A stretch of 64,000 nt of DNA, taken from the NCBI RefSeq assembly GCF_901538265.1, contig NZ_LR593886.1:7151738-7215737 (forward strand), written 5' to 3'. Position numbers and translations under genes: made by a program. Origin of the DNA: Gemmata massiliana (GTDB lineage Bacteria; Planctomycetota; Planctomycetia; Gemmatales; Gemmataceae). Below the pieces are notes generated by a model. It did not search any database and was not told where the DNA came from. It saw only the letters and a program-made list of their open reading frames with translations. This document shows positions 36,045-44,756 of this stretch, piece by piece; within the stretch, counting starts at the first letter, position 1, and each line of letters begins with the position of its first letter.

Positions 36045-36668
36045 ATGACGCTTGAGGAGTACGCGGCGGAGGTGGCAGTGGAACTGGCGGCGAGGAACGC
36101 CGACATCCCCTTCGACGCCGTCCTGATGTTGGAGCAGAAGACGTGGCCACCGGGCGGGCCGAAGATCACCCCGCGACAGACAGCGGACGTGTTGTTCCAA
36201 ATGCAAATCGTCGTTTCGATGACCCCGGCGGAGTGGGAGATCGCTGCCGACCCCTACTCGATGCTAACCCGGGTCCGCTTCCACGTGTCCAACGAGGCGT
36301 TCACGCGCTTCGCCTGCGCGTGCTGCCGGCGGATCTGGGATCTGATACCCGGGGACGATGTCCGACGGATTGTGGAGGCGACCGAAAATGTCCTTCAAGG
36401 TAAACTCAGTCAACGTAAGCGGGAAAAGTTATTTGATGTCCTGACCGAGTCATTTATGGCGGGTCTCTCCGGTGCGGCCCGGAGCGCGTCGGAGGCCGTG
36501 GGGGAGCTGTTCGAGCTTGGGTTCTACGCGGCCCTTGCCTCATCACTCCATGCCGCGAAGGCCCGGGCGGGTGGGGCAACCGAGGGGTCGGCGTACGTAG
36601 CCGAGTTAGCAACACAGGCGACGCTGTTGCGGGAATTAGTTGGTAACCCGCTTCGCGGTAGCAGCTAA
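36045..36668 (+). CDS. Gemmataceae-type hypothetical protein with FACACCRRIW motif
   Basis: 207 residues. No signal peptide. The second half starts with MTPAEWEIAADPYSMLTRVR and FTRFACACCRRIWDLIPGDD, a motif block that recurs in many Gemmata hypothetical proteins (general form MTEAEWL..DP..ML, then RLFACACCRRI). The C-terminal 90 residues are helical. The stop codon lies inside the right copy of a 15-bp inverted repeat, and the matching left copy is at 35828, so the gene behaves like a cassette framed by repeats. Function unknown. Confidence 0.75.
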   Translation: MTLEEYAAEVAVELAARNADIPFDAVLMLEQKTWPPGGPKITPRQTADVLFQMQIVVSMTPAEWEIAADPYSMLTRVRFHVSNEAFTRFACACCRRIWDLIPGDDVRRIVEATENVLQGKLSQRKREKLFDVLTESFMAGLSGAARSASEAVGELFELGFYAALASSLHAAKARAGGATEGSAYVAELATQATLLRELVGNPLRGSS

Positions 36669-36678
36669 CGAGCGGGTG
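36664..36678. repeat. GCTAACGAGCGGGTG, right arm overlapping the stop codon
   Basis: Exact inverse of 35828-35842; the TAA stop of the 36045 gene (36666-36668) is part of it. Confidence 0.75.
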
Positions 36679-36927
36679 ATACTGACTGCCCACTTCCGCA
36701 CCTAACGGCACTCATCACATCGCGCAACGATAACAGCGAATAATTCAATTTAACCAATCATATCAATTACAACAACAAGCCAATCTATGCAGGTTGCGTC
36801 CTCTGGGTTCTCAACGATGTGGCCAATTCTCTATCGGAAGATGTGTCTATACGGGGAACAATAACGTTTAAAATCCCGTTCCGATATTCCCGACCCGAGT
36901 TCCCGCGCTCGCGATTCAGGAGCCGTC

Positions 36928-38721
36928 ATGGTTAGGGGTTCGCGCGCCTTCACGCCCATGTTGCGTGTCCCGTTACAAATGGAAGCACTGGAGGCCCGGT
37001 GGGTGCCGGCGGCCTACACCCAGACACCGGTCGTTCCGGTCGTTGACGCGGCAATGGCGGCTCGGCTGTCGGCGGTGATCCAGCGCGGGGCGGCCGTCGG
37101 GAACCAGGCGAACGTCTTCACGCGGGCCGGCGACAGTATCACGTTCTCGAACAACTTCCTCATCCCGCTCGCAACGCCTTCCGTGGGAGTCGACCTCGCC
37201 GGGGACGGCTCGCTCAACGACACGCTTGCCTACTTCCGCGCCGGCCAAATCGCTGGGGCCAATTCCTTCGCGCACCCGAGCGTCGCGGCGGTAAGCGGGT
37301 ACAAGTCTGCGGACGTGCTCGGGCTGTTGCCCAGCGAGCTCGCACTCAGCAAGCCCGCGTTCGTCCTCATAATGGCCGGGACGAACGACATCGCCGCGGG
37401 CGTGCCGCTCGACACGTTCCGGCAGAACCTGACGCGGATCGCAGAGACCGCACTGAACATGGGCGTGGTTCCCGTCCTCAGCACGATTCCGAACAGCAAG
37501 TTCTCGGCCGAACTGGAACGACTGCAACCGAGTTACAACCAGGTCATCGAAGACGTCAGCGAAGCCCTCCAGGTGCCGCTCTGGAACTACTGGCGGGCGC
37601 TCCAGCAGCTCCCCAATTTGGGGATCAGCGCGGACGGAGTTCACCCCAACGTGTCCCCAACTGGTGGAGGCGATTTGACCGAGAAAGGACTTCAGTTCGG
37701 CTACAACGTCCGCAACCTCACCGCGCTCCAGACGCTCGATAAATTGCGGCGCGTTCTGATTTCGGGCCAGTCGCCCGACCTGCCGAGCAACAACCAATCG
37801 TGGGCGCCGCTAACGAACGCCCTCGCCGTGGCCGCGGGAGATACAACCGGTTTCCAGGTCGAAGTGATCGACACGGTCACGCGGCGCACGCTGTTCCGTT
37901 TCGATCCATTCCCGGGGTTCGATGGAAGTGTCCGCATCGCGCTGGCGGACGTGAACCACGACGGTGTACCGGACCTCATCGCGTCGGTCGGTCCCGGTGG
38001 GCCGCCACACGTCAAGGTGTTCGACGGCCAAACGGGATCGCTGATCGCGAGCTTCTACGCCTTCGATGCCGGCCTAACGACGGGTCTGAGCCTCGCCACC
38101 GGAGACGTGAACCGCGACGGTTTCGCCGACATCATTGTGTGTCCGGAGGCCAACGCCCCCGCTCACGTGAAAGCGTTCAGCGCGTCCGGTGAGTTGCTGG
38201 ACAGCTTCCTCGCGTTCCCGTCGGCGTTTATGGGGGGCGGGCGCGTCGCGAGCGGCGACGTAAACCGCGACGGCGCGGCCGACATCATTGTCACGGCCGG
38301 GACCGGTGGGCAGGGACACGTCATGGTGTTTTCGGGAACGGATCTCAGTTTACTGGCCAGCTTCTTCGCGTTCGGACCCGCGTTCGCGGGCACGTTATCT
38401 GTGACCGCGAGCGACTTCGATGGCGACGGCGTTGCGGAAGTCGCCGTTGCCCCTTCGACCGCCGGGTACGACCCACATGTGAAAGTGCTCCACCCGCTGA
38501 CGGAAGAAGTCGTGAGCAGCTTCTACGCTTACGATCCCGGGTTCCGAGGGGGCGTGCAACTCGCCACGACCGGCCGCAACGGGCACCGCGCACTGGTCAC
38601 CGCCACGAACACCGCGGCCACAACAGACATTCGGATTCTCGACACCTCTTCAAACGGCTTGTTGGATGCGTTCTTCGTGTACGAAGCCGGGTTCCGCTTC
38701 GGTGCGTCGCTCGGGGGGTAG
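36928..38721 (+). CDS. SGNH/GDSL hydrolase fused to FG-GAP/VCBS repeats, exported
   Basis: 597 residues. The N-terminus carries LQMEALEARWVPA, the LExR..P motif common at the start of large exported planctomycete proteins. Residues about 65-275 form an SGNH esterase: AGDSITFS (Ser block), GTNDIAAG (block III Asn) and DGVHPN (catalytic Asp/His). The C-terminal 300 residues are four or five FG-GAP-like repeats of DVNHDGVPDLIASVGPGGPP then HVKVFDGQTGSLIASFYAFD form, a calcium-binding integrin-type propeller. Likely deacylates polysaccharide or glycoconjugates outside the cell while the propeller binds the target; this is inferred. AGGAG precedes the ATG. Confidence 0.88.
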   Translation: MVRGSRAFTPMLRVPLQMEALEARWVPAAYTQTPVVPVVDAAMAARLSAVIQRGAAVGNQANVFTRAGDSITFSNNFLIPLATPSVGVDLAGDGSLNDTLAYFRAGQIAGANSFAHPSVAAVSGYKSADVLGLLPSELALSKPAFVLIMAGTNDIAAGVPLDTFRQNLTRIAETALNMGVVPVLSTIPNSKFSAELERLQPSYNQVIEDVSEALQVPLWNYWRALQQLPNLGISADGVHPNVSPTGGGDLTEKGLQFGYNVRNLTALQTLDKLRRVLISGQSPDLPSNNQSWAPLTNALAVAAGDTTGFQVEVIDTVTRRTLFRFDPFPGFDGSVRIALADVNHDGVPDLIASVGPGGPPHVKVFDGQTGSLIASFYAFDAGLTTGLSLATGDVNRDGFADIIVCPEANAPAHVKAFSASGELLDSFLAFPSAFMGGGRVASGDVNRDGAADIIVTAGTGGQGHVMVFSGTDLSLLASFFAFGPAFAGTLSVTASDFDGDGVAEVAVAPSTAGYDPHVKVLHPLTEEVVSSFYAYDPGFRGGVQLATTGRNGHRALVTATNTAATTDIRILDTSSNGLLDAFFVYEAGFRFGASLGG

Positions 38722-38756
38722 TTCCTTCTTTCCCACGGCAACAACACATCAAAACG

Positions 38757-38788
38757 AACCGGGGCGCGGATCGGGCCGCGCCCCGGTT
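38757..38788 (+). terminator. GC-rich terminator after the SGNH/FG-GAP gene
   Basis: AACCGGGGCGCGG and its complement with a 6-nt loop, 35 nt past the stop; CGTTTTAC follows 12 nt later. Confidence 0.7.
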
Positions 38789-39151
38789 GATCGGCTCGTT
38801 TTACTTCCCGACCTGGGGTGTGGAAGGCTCACGGCAACGCCGACCCCTGGGGCCACCCGGGGTGGAATTAAACCGCGACTCGCGAGGTTGTCCCAGCAAT
38901 TCCACCCCGGGTGGCCCCAGGGGTCGAAAGCGGTGCTGGAACAGCCTTCCCCGCGCCGAACGGCACAGTAACAGCTCGGCTGACGCAACATCAGCCTGGT
39001 GCAGGGCACCGAGCTAAACACAAGCACGACCAGTGAGCGATGTTTTACCCGACGCCCGGTGCGCCCGCAAGCACGGTAACCGGTCTGTTGCACCGGCGCG
39101 GGATTCGCAATAATGCCCTCAACGCCCGCATTCACCGAGAACGGACCTCTC
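38789..39151. other. Gap dominated by a palindromic element
   Basis: About 360 bp up to prmC. It contains the inverted repeat 38841-38926; otherwise no gene, tRNA or clear promoter is visible. Confidence 0.5.
38841..38926. repeat. 29-bp perfect inverted repeat with 28-nt spacer
   Basis: The left arm 38841-38869 begins CGACCCCTGGGGCCACCCGG; the exact reverse complement occupies 38898-38926. Spacer contains CCGCGACTCGCGAGG. Too long and too GC-rich for a normal terminator; resembles a palindromic mobile or REP-like element. Confidence 0.75.
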
Positions 39152-40027
39152 ATGCCCGCACCGACGCCGACCGTCTGGACGATCAAAGCGCTTCTCGCGT
39201 GGACGACGGACTTCCTCAAGTCGAAAAACGTCGAGGGGGCCAAACTGGAGACCGAGATACTCCTCGCGCACGTCCTCGGCTGCAAGCGCGTGGACCTGTT
39301 CGTGCGGTACGATGAACAACCCACGGAGGCCGAACGAGCGAAGTTCCGCGAACTGATCCACCGCCGCGTGGCCGGGTGGCCGACCGCGTACCTCATCGGC
39401 TCGCGCGATTTCTACCTCCTCTCGTTCGAGGTGGACCCGGCGGTGCTGATCCCGCGCTCGGACACCGAGACCCTGGTCGGCGAAGCGTTCAAGATCCTCA
39501 AACCGCTGGCCGCCCCCGCCGTACTCGACCTCGGTACCGGCTCCGGGTGCATCGCGATCAGCCTCGCGCACCAGAAGAAGGACTCCCGCGTAACCGCGGT
39601 CGATGTCTCCCCGGACGCGCTCGGAGTCGCGAAGCGCAACGCCACCAAGCACGGCGTCGCGGACCGCGTGACGTTCCTGCAAGGCGACCTGTTCGGGCCG
39701 GTCGCGCCGGGCAGCGCGTTCGACGTGGTCGTGAGCAACCCGCCGTACATCGCGCAGTCCGAGTTCGCCGAACTCAGTGCCGAGGTGCGCGACCACGAAC
39801 CGCGCCTCGCGCTCGACGGCGGACCGGACGGGCTGGCGTTCTACCGGCGCATCGCGGCCGGCGTCGGGCCGTTCCTGAAACCGAACGGGTCACTGCTGCT
39901 GGAAATCGGCTGGAAGCAAGAAGACGCGGTGCGGGGCCTCCTGAACAACCGCCCGGAACTGGAACTCGGCCCCACCATCAAAGACCTGAACAAGAACCCG
40001 CGCGTCGTTACTGCGAAGAAGAAGTGA
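39152..40027 (+). CDS. prmC: Peptide chain release factor N5-glutamine methyltransferase
   Basis: 291 residues. HemK/PrmC methylates the GGQ glutamine of release factors RF1/RF2 with SAM. The N-terminal helical domain (WTIKALLAWTTDFLKSKNVE, LETEILLAHVLGCKRVDLFV) is followed by the SAM-binding core: PRSDTETLV, VLDLGTGSGCIAISLA, and the catalytic NPPY in FDVVVSNPPYIAQSEFAEL, then EVRDHEPRLALDGGPDGL. The ATG at 39152 gives the usual short lead before WTI; an in-frame ATG at 39113 would add 13 residues. Stands alone between repeat-rich gaps. Confidence 0.92.
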   Translation: MPAPTPTVWTIKALLAWTTDFLKSKNVEGAKLETEILLAHVLGCKRVDLFVRYDEQPTEAERAKFRELIHRRVAGWPTAYLIGSRDFYLLSFEVDPAVLIPRSDTETLVGEAFKILKPLAAPAVLDLGTGSGCIAISLAHQKKDSRVTAVDVSPDALGVAKRNATKHGVADRVTFLQGDLFGPVAPGSAFDVVVSNPPYIAQSEFAELSAEVRDHEPRLALDGGPDGLAFYRRIAAGVGPFLKPNGSLLLEIGWKQEDAVRGLLNNRPELELGPTIKDLNKNPRVVTAKKK

Positions 40028-40056
40028 ACGGGGAGAAAGCAAGGAAGAGATCAGAA

Positions 40057-40172
40057 GACAGAACCGCGGATAAACGCAGATCAAGACAAGAAACAGAATT
40101 TTGGACAGGATCAACAAGATTAACAGGATTGAAATTCCGAATCCGGTTGATCCTGTTAATCCTGTCAAAAAG
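40057..40172. repeat. Dispersed repeat unit (GGACAGGAT...ATCCTGTC module)
   Basis: Begins GACAGAACCGCGGATAAACG, includes TTTTGGACAGGATCAACAAG, ATTAACAGGATTGAAATTCC and ends GATCCTGTTAATCCTGTC. Nearly identical to 43303-43422, which carries an extra 9-nt AACGCGGAT. The two ends form an imperfect inverted repeat in which the left arm holds a 9-nt insertion (CAACAAGAT). Confidence 0.85.
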
Positions 40173-40217
40173 GTTTCTGGCCTTTGCATTTCGCCGGCTC
40201 TCACCGGCCCAAAGCGA

Positions 40218-41354
40218 TCACTTCTTCTTGCAGTAGCTCAGCGCCATGAGTGCGTAACCGGTTACGAGGTTCTTGTCGCCCTCCATCCACCGGTCGTTGT
40301 CGTTCACGAAGCTGCCGTCGGGCTTCTGGCGCTTCGCGATCGCGGCGAGCAGGTCCGCGCGCCAGTCGTGCTTCACGCCCTTCGCGTCGGTGAACTCGTC
40401 GACGCCGAGCGCGTCCATCGTCTTCGCGAACGTGTGGTAGTAGTAGTACAGCCCGCGCTGGCTGTTCACCTCCGGCATGCCCGGGTTCGCGTCGAGGGTG
40501 TAGTTCTTGCCGATCCACTCCAGCGCCTTCTGCACGCGCTTGTCGTCCTTCGCGATGCCGCAGTAGATCATGCTCTTCACGCCGGCGTAGGTCATGCTCC
40601 CGTAGCCGCCGAGGTCGTTCTTCGTGTCGTCGCTGCGCCGGTTCTCGCCGCCGTTGGCCCCGGTGTACACGAAGCTCCCGTCGTTGTTCTTCTTGGCCCA
40701 CGGCGCGGTGTTGTACTCGCTCTCGAAGTTCTGGCACCGGCTGATGAACACCTGGGCCTTCTTGAACGCCGGGTCGTCCTTCGCGACGCCCGCGGCCTTG
40801 AGCGCTTCGAGGAAGAACGCGGTGTTCGACAGGTCCGGGCGCGACTTGTCGCCCGCGTACCCGGCGCCGCCGTAGTAGTCGCTGTCGTCCTTCTTCCCGC
40901 GGGCCTCGTCCCACTGGTACTCCTTGAGGTACTTCGTGGCGTTGCCGATCACGCCCTTGTACTTGTCGCCCTTGTTCGCCGCGTTGAGCGCGAGAATGTT
41001 GATGCTGGTGGTGTAGTTAATCAGCCCGGCCTTCGAGTCGTCGCCCGCGATGTGCCCGGACTTCGCGTTCACCAGTTTCTCGATGAACTTCACGCCCTTC
41101 GCCGCCGGTTCGTCTTCGGGCTTGGTCCCGGTGCGGATCAGGCCCGTGACCACGATCCCGGTGATACCGCGGTTCTGGGGCTCCGCGGACCAGCTCCCGT
41201 CCTCTTTTTGCGCCTTCTTCAGGTACTCGGTAGCCTTTTCCACGGCCGCTTTCAGCGCGTCTTCGTTCGGCTCTGCGGCCGACGACGCGGGCACGAGTGC
41301 GAGCGCGACCAGCGCGGTGAACGCGAGCAGGGACACGAGCAATCGCTTCTTCAT
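40218..41354 (-). CDS. Secreted prenyltransferase/squalene-oxidase-repeat protein (alpha/alpha-toroid fold)
   Basis: 378 residues. Signal peptide MKKRLLVSLLAFTALVALAL ending near ASSAAE. The remainder has repeats of the terpene-cyclase/prenyltransferase type: YLKKAQKEDGSWSAEPQNRG, TGIVVTGLIRTG, YQWDEARGKKDDSDYYGGAG, PDLSNTAFFLEALKAAGV, RQKPDGSFVNDNDRW and VTGYALMALSYC. No DxDD cyclase motif is seen, and the protein is exported, so it is not a squalene-hopene cyclase; planctomycetes encode many such secreted toroid proteins of unknown role. Confidence 0.85.
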   Translation of the reverse strand: MKKRLLVSLLAFTALVALALVPASSAAEPNEDALKAAVEKATEYLKKAQKEDGSWSAEPQNRGITGIVVTGLIRTGTKPEDEPAAKGVKFIEKLVNAKSGHIAGDDSKAGLINYTTSINILALNAANKGDKYKGVIGNATKYLKEYQWDEARGKKDDSDYYGGAGYAGDKSRPDLSNTAFFLEALKAAGVAKDDPAFKKAQVFISRCQNFESEYNTAPWAKKNNDGSFVYTGANGGENRRSDDTKNDLGGYGSMTYAGVKSMIYCGIAKDDKRVQKALEWIGKNYTLDANPGMPEVNSQRGLYYYYHTFAKTMDALGVDEFTDAKGVKHDWRADLLAAIAKRQKPDGSFVNDNDRWMEGDKNLVTGYALMALSYCKKK

Positions 41355-41554
41355 GGGAACACTCCGAAGGAATGGACGCCCTTCATCGTACTGAGCAAAA
41401 CCGGCGCCCGCAGTGAAAAGGGCGCGACAACCCGGATCTCATTTTGGCGCTGAGCAAAACGCGCCCACGTGTGGCCACGCGGCGCCCGCGCAGCCCGGGT
41501 TGACCGGAATTTCGGTTCTGTGCGATAACCCTCCATCTTTGTTGGAGGCGGGGC

Positions 41555-43258
41555 ATGGGTGCGCGCGAACGCGGGGGGCTGATCGGGTGGTGTCGGCTGC
41601 TTTTCACGGACATTTTGTTTCCGGGTAAGGCCGACGCCGACACCCGGGTGCGCCGGCTGTCGCTACTGTTGGTCCTGCTCCTGCCCGCGATACTGCTGTA
41701 CCCCACGCGCGGGTTTCACCTGCTGGAACCGGACGAGGGGCGCTACGCGCAGATCCCGAAGGAGATGCTGGTCAACGACTCGTGGGTGGTTCCGACGCTC
41801 CAGGGCGAACCGTACCTCGATAAGCCGCCGCTTATGTACTGGCTGACCGCGCTAAGCTACCGCGCGTTCGGTATCTCGCAGGAATCCGCCCGACTCGTGC
41901 CCGCGCTGTGCGTTCACTTCACGATTCTCGTCGTGTACCTGATCGGGCGCCGGAGCGTGGGCGAACGAAGCGCGTTCTGGGCCGCGATGCTGCTTTCCGT
42001 CGCGCCCGGCTTCGTGAGCGTGGCGCGGCTGCTCTTGCTCGACGGCCTCCTCGTGCTGTGCGTGACGACGTCCGTGTTGTGCGGGTTCGAGGCCGTGCGC
42101 ACAAGTAAGCTGAAGCGCGGGTGGTGGATCGCAGCCGCGGTCGCGTCGGGGTTGGGGTTCCTCACGAAAGGGCCGATCTCGGAAGTGCTGCTGTTCGTGC
42201 CGCTGTGGGTGTACGGGTTCCTGATGCGGGAGGGGGTGAAGAACCCCTCCCCAACCCCTCCCCTAAGCGGAGAGGGGCTTAATACCGAAGAGGGTTCTGC
42301 TCCCCCTTCCTTCTTAGGGAAGGGGGTCGGGGGGTTAGGTTCTTCTCGCTCCCCCGCGGTCGTTCGGTGGTACTGGTACCTCACGTTCTTCGGCGTGGTG
42401 TTCGCGGTGAACCTGCCGTGGTACGTGGCGATTTACTTCCGCGAGCCGCAGTTCCTGAAGTACTTCTTCTGGGAACACAACGTGATGCGGTTCCTGCAAC
42501 CGTTCGACCACCTGCAACCCATCTGGTACTACGTCCCCATTCTGCTTGGTGGGCTGTTGCCCGGAACGCTCCTGTTCGCGGCGTACTTCTGGCGACTACT
42601 CCGCCCCGCGCCCGGGGACAGCGCGAACCGCTCGTCCGCGGGCGGGTTCTGGCTCCTCACCGGGGCGTGGTGCGTGTTCTTCTTCAGTTGCTCCGGCAGC
42701 AAGTTACCGACTTACGTGCTCCCGGCGTACCCGTTCCTGTGCCTCGCAATCGGCGAGTTCGTGGCGCGCACGAAGTGGAACACCGCGTTCCGCACCCGGG
42801 CACTGATCGGGGGAATGGCCGCGCTCGTGATGGTGGCGCACTACGTCGCGGTGCCGTGGTACGCACGCGAGCGGTCGCCGTTCGGCCGACCGGAACTGGT
42901 CGAGCGGTTCGTGAGCGACCACGACGTCGCGGTGGTGTGCTTCCCGCGGAACTGCGACTCACTCGCGTTCTACCACGACCGGTCCGACATGCGCAACGTG
43001 CGCACCAAGAGCGTGAACCAGCTCATGGTGGACTGCCACCACCGCCCGCGCACGGTGATCCTGTTCACGCACCACGACTCGCTCCAGGGCTTCAAGAACA
43101 CGCTCCCGCCGAGCCTGGAAATCGTGGAGACGAGCACCCTCAAGCGCAAAGGGAAGTCGCTCCTCGACAAGTTCGCGGGCGCGACCCCGTGGGGCCTGTG
43201 CGACGTGGCCGTCGTGGTGCCGAAGTACCACGTCCCCCCGCGCGACGGTGCGGAGTGA
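41555..43258 (+). CDS. GT39/ArnT-like membrane glycosyltransferase with an in-frame repeat insertion
   Basis: 567 residues, about ten membrane helices. The N-terminal loop holds the family hallmark LEPDEGRYAQIPKEML and LDKPPLMYWLTALSYRAFGI (catalytic Asp of the first periplasmic loop as in PMT/ArnT), followed by ESARLVPALCV and GLGFLTKGPI. The lipid-linked sugar donor and the acceptor are unknown; ArnT modifies lipid A. Residues about 226-265 (NPSPTPPLSGEGLNTEEGSA and the following PPSFLGKGVGG) are encoded by a dispersed palindromic repeat that expanded a cytoplasmic or periplasmic loop without breaking the frame. TTGGAGGCGGGGC precedes the ATG. Confidence 0.88.
   Translation: MGARERGGLIGWCRLLFTDILFPGKADADTRVRRLSLLLVLLLPAILLYPTRGFHLLEPDEGRYAQIPKEMLVNDSWVVPTLQGEPYLDKPPLMYWLTALSYRAFGISQESARLVPALCVHFTILVVYLIGRRSVGERSAFWAAMLLSVAPGFVSVARLLLLDGLLVLCVTTSVLCGFEAVRTSKLKRGWWIAAAVASGLGFLTKGPISEVLLFVPLWVYGFLMREGVKNPSPTPPLSGEGLNTEEGSAPPSFLGKGVGGLGSSRSPAVVRWYWYLTFFGVVFAVNLPWYVAIYFREPQFLKYFFWEHNVMRFLQPFDHLQPIWYYVPILLGGLLPGTLLFAAYFWRLLRPAPGDSANRSSAGGFWLLTGAWCVFFFSCSGSKLPTYVLPAYPFLCLAIGEFVARTKWNTAFRTRALIGGMAALVMVAHYVAVPWYARERSPFGRPELVERFVSDHDVAVVCFPRNCDSLAFYHDRSDMRNVRTKSVNQLMVDCHHRPRTVILFTHHDSLQGFKNTLPPSLEIVETSTLKRKGKSLLDKFAGATPWGLCDVAVVVPKYHVPPRDGAE
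42230..42350. repeat. Dispersed CCCTCCCC-type palindromic repeat inside the GT39 coding region
   Basis: Left part CCCCTCCCCTAAGCGGAGAG and right part CTTCCTTCTTAGGGAAGGGG form two hairpins; flanks GAACCCCTCCCCAACC and GGGGGGTTAGGTTCTT are mutually inverted. The whole looks like a widespread bacterial intergenic repeat (protein reading NPSPTPPL...), here accommodated in frame. Confidence 0.75.
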
Positions 43259-43302
43259 GAAGACAGAAGACAGAAGACAGAGGATAGAGGACAGAAGGCA
43301 GC
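43259..43302. repeat. Short tandem AGACAGA-type tract
   Basis: About six imperfect copies of AGACAGA/AGGACAGA directly after the GT39 stop codon. A shorter version (AGAAGACAGAACC) precedes the repeat at 40057. Confidence 0.7.
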
Positions 43303-43497
43303 AGACAGAACCGCGGATAAACGCAGATAACGCGGATCAAGACAAGAAGCAGAGTTTTGGACAGGATCAACAAGATTAACAGGATTGAAATTCCGAATCC
43401 GGTCGATCCTGTTAATCCTGTCCAAAACTCTTCGCGGCTCACACCGGCCGTTCGTCCTGAGTCTCTTGGCGAACCGCGAGTGTCAACGAGCGGGTGG
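43303..43497. repeat. Composite dispersed repeat (GGACAGGAT module plus CGAACCGCG...CGAGCGGGTG module)
   Basis: 43303-43422 is a near copy of 40057-40172. It is followed by GCGGCTCACACCGGCCGTTC (compare 11841) and by TCTCTTGGCGAACCGCGAGT and CAACGAGCGGGTGG, the right arm of the 11656-11725 element. A further fragment, TTAATCCTGTCAAATAA, is at 43558. The 510-bp gap between genes is otherwise featureless. Confidence 0.85.
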
Positions 43498-43769
43498 AGC
43501 ATTCCGTACCAGCTTACTTCCACACATCAAACGGCTCGGATTGGAATTCCAAATCCAGTTAATCCTGTCAAATAATCTCTTTTCTCTTGTCTTGATCCGT
43601 GTAAAGAAACTCGTTCGCCGCGCGACTCGAATGTAACAATAAAGGTGATGAGGTAAACAATAAACCACTCTTCTGGTTGTTAGCTCGCCGCTACCATTCG
43701 CGATGTCCTTCGGCGATCCGCTGACGTTGCGAGATCGCAGGGCGACAGAAATCAAAAGGAGATCGGATC

Positions 43770-44612
43770 ATGAAGAAACTCCTATTGGCCCCCTTAATTC
43801 TCGCGACGTTCGGTGCGGCAACGGCTTTCGCGGGCGGGCGCCCGGTGATGTACGTCGTCGTCGATCGGGTCGAAACGACTCAGGACCAGTCGTCGATTTC
43901 GACGATCAGAATCTGGGGCAGTTTTACCCGTGCCAAGAACCCGACCTTACAACTCGCAGAGTTCAGTACACCGATCGATGGCTACGTCCAATTCGGCCGC
44001 GGGAGCGACAAGGAAGCCCCGAAATGGCAAAAAGCCGCCGGAACCGGCAAGGCCGTTCTCGTCGGCAGTTGCGCTGGCGCGGGGGGCTTTGAGACGGTGA
44101 CGATTCACCCGGCCAACGAAAAGCCAAAAGACGTCGGAGAAAACGTCCCGTATCCGACGGGGCATATCGAGCTTTTCGGCGACATGTTCGCCGGCGGGCG
44201 CGACAACCATCTGCCCGAAGTGAAAACTCTGTTGGCGTTTGTTGCGGCCAAACAGAAAGTAAGTCCGCTCTGTGGAGGCGCAACCATTGTTGCGAAAAAT
44301 AGAGGCGCGCAACCGGTCGATGACGCCTGGGTTGGGCAATGGACCGTCGAATTTGCGAACGGAGTCATGGAAACGTGTGACCTCGTCAAGGAGGGCACGG
44401 CGAATGTCACCGAACCGAAGCGGCGTTCCCCGGGAAAAGTCCGCGACACAATGAACGGCGTTGTGGTACTCGCATTCGATGACGACCGGGTCGAGCGCTG
44501 GACCAAGATCGGGCATCGTATGGTCGTGGAACACTGGGCTTCATCGGATCAATTTCCTGGCGGTGCGCCCGTATTGGGAATTGCGGAGCGTACCGTTGGG
44601 GCGAAGAAATGA
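43770..44612 (+). CDS. Hypothetical secreted protein
   Basis: 280 residues. Signal peptide MKKLLLAPLILATFGAATAF. The mature N-terminal part (RPVMYVVVDRVETTQDQSSI, STIRIWGSFTRAKN) and a cysteine-containing GKAVLVGSCAGAGGFETVTI block recur in other planctomycete secreted proteins, but I cannot name the family. The C-terminal 90 residues (DDAWVGQWTVEFANGVMETC, DLVKEGTANVTEPKRRSPGK, VERWTKIGHRMVVEHW) look like a second, lipocalin-like beta domain. AAAAGGAGA precedes the ATG. Confidence 0.75.
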   Translation: MKKLLLAPLILATFGAATAFAGGRPVMYVVVDRVETTQDQSSISTIRIWGSFTRAKNPTLQLAEFSTPIDGYVQFGRGSDKEAPKWQKAAGTGKAVLVGSCAGAGGFETVTIHPANEKPKDVGENVPYPTGHIELFGDMFAGGRDNHLPEVKTLLAFVAAKQKVSPLCGGATIVAKNRGAQPVDDAWVGQWTVEFANGVMETCDLVKEGTANVTEPKRRSPGKVRDTMNGVVVLAFDDDRVERWTKIGHRMVVEHWASSDQFPGGAPVLGIAERTVGAKK

Positions 44613-44655
44613 CCTTCGCCGCCAGGAAGACTCATACGGTCTCGTTTTGATTACC

Positions 44656-44731
44656 TTCTGTAGCCGGCCTCTGCGAGGCCGGGACATCCACGGTTTGTGG
44701 CCCCCCGGCCTCGCAGAGGCCGGCTACAGAA
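44656..44731. repeat. 28-bp perfect inverted repeat between converging genes
   Basis: TTCTGTAGCCGGCCTCTGCG and 8 further bases at 44656-44683, exact inverse at 44704-44731, 20-nt loop. It could terminate both the 43770 gene and the Ro60 gene (44757), but the arm length points to a mobile palindromic element. Confidence 0.8.
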
Positions 44732-44756
44732 GATCACTAATCAGCACGATTTGGTA

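Noticed and set aside
44656-44731. Simple terminator for the Ro60 gene
   Set aside because: 28-bp perfect arms with a 20-nt loop and no U-run are atypical; recorded as a repeat that may incidentally stop transcription.
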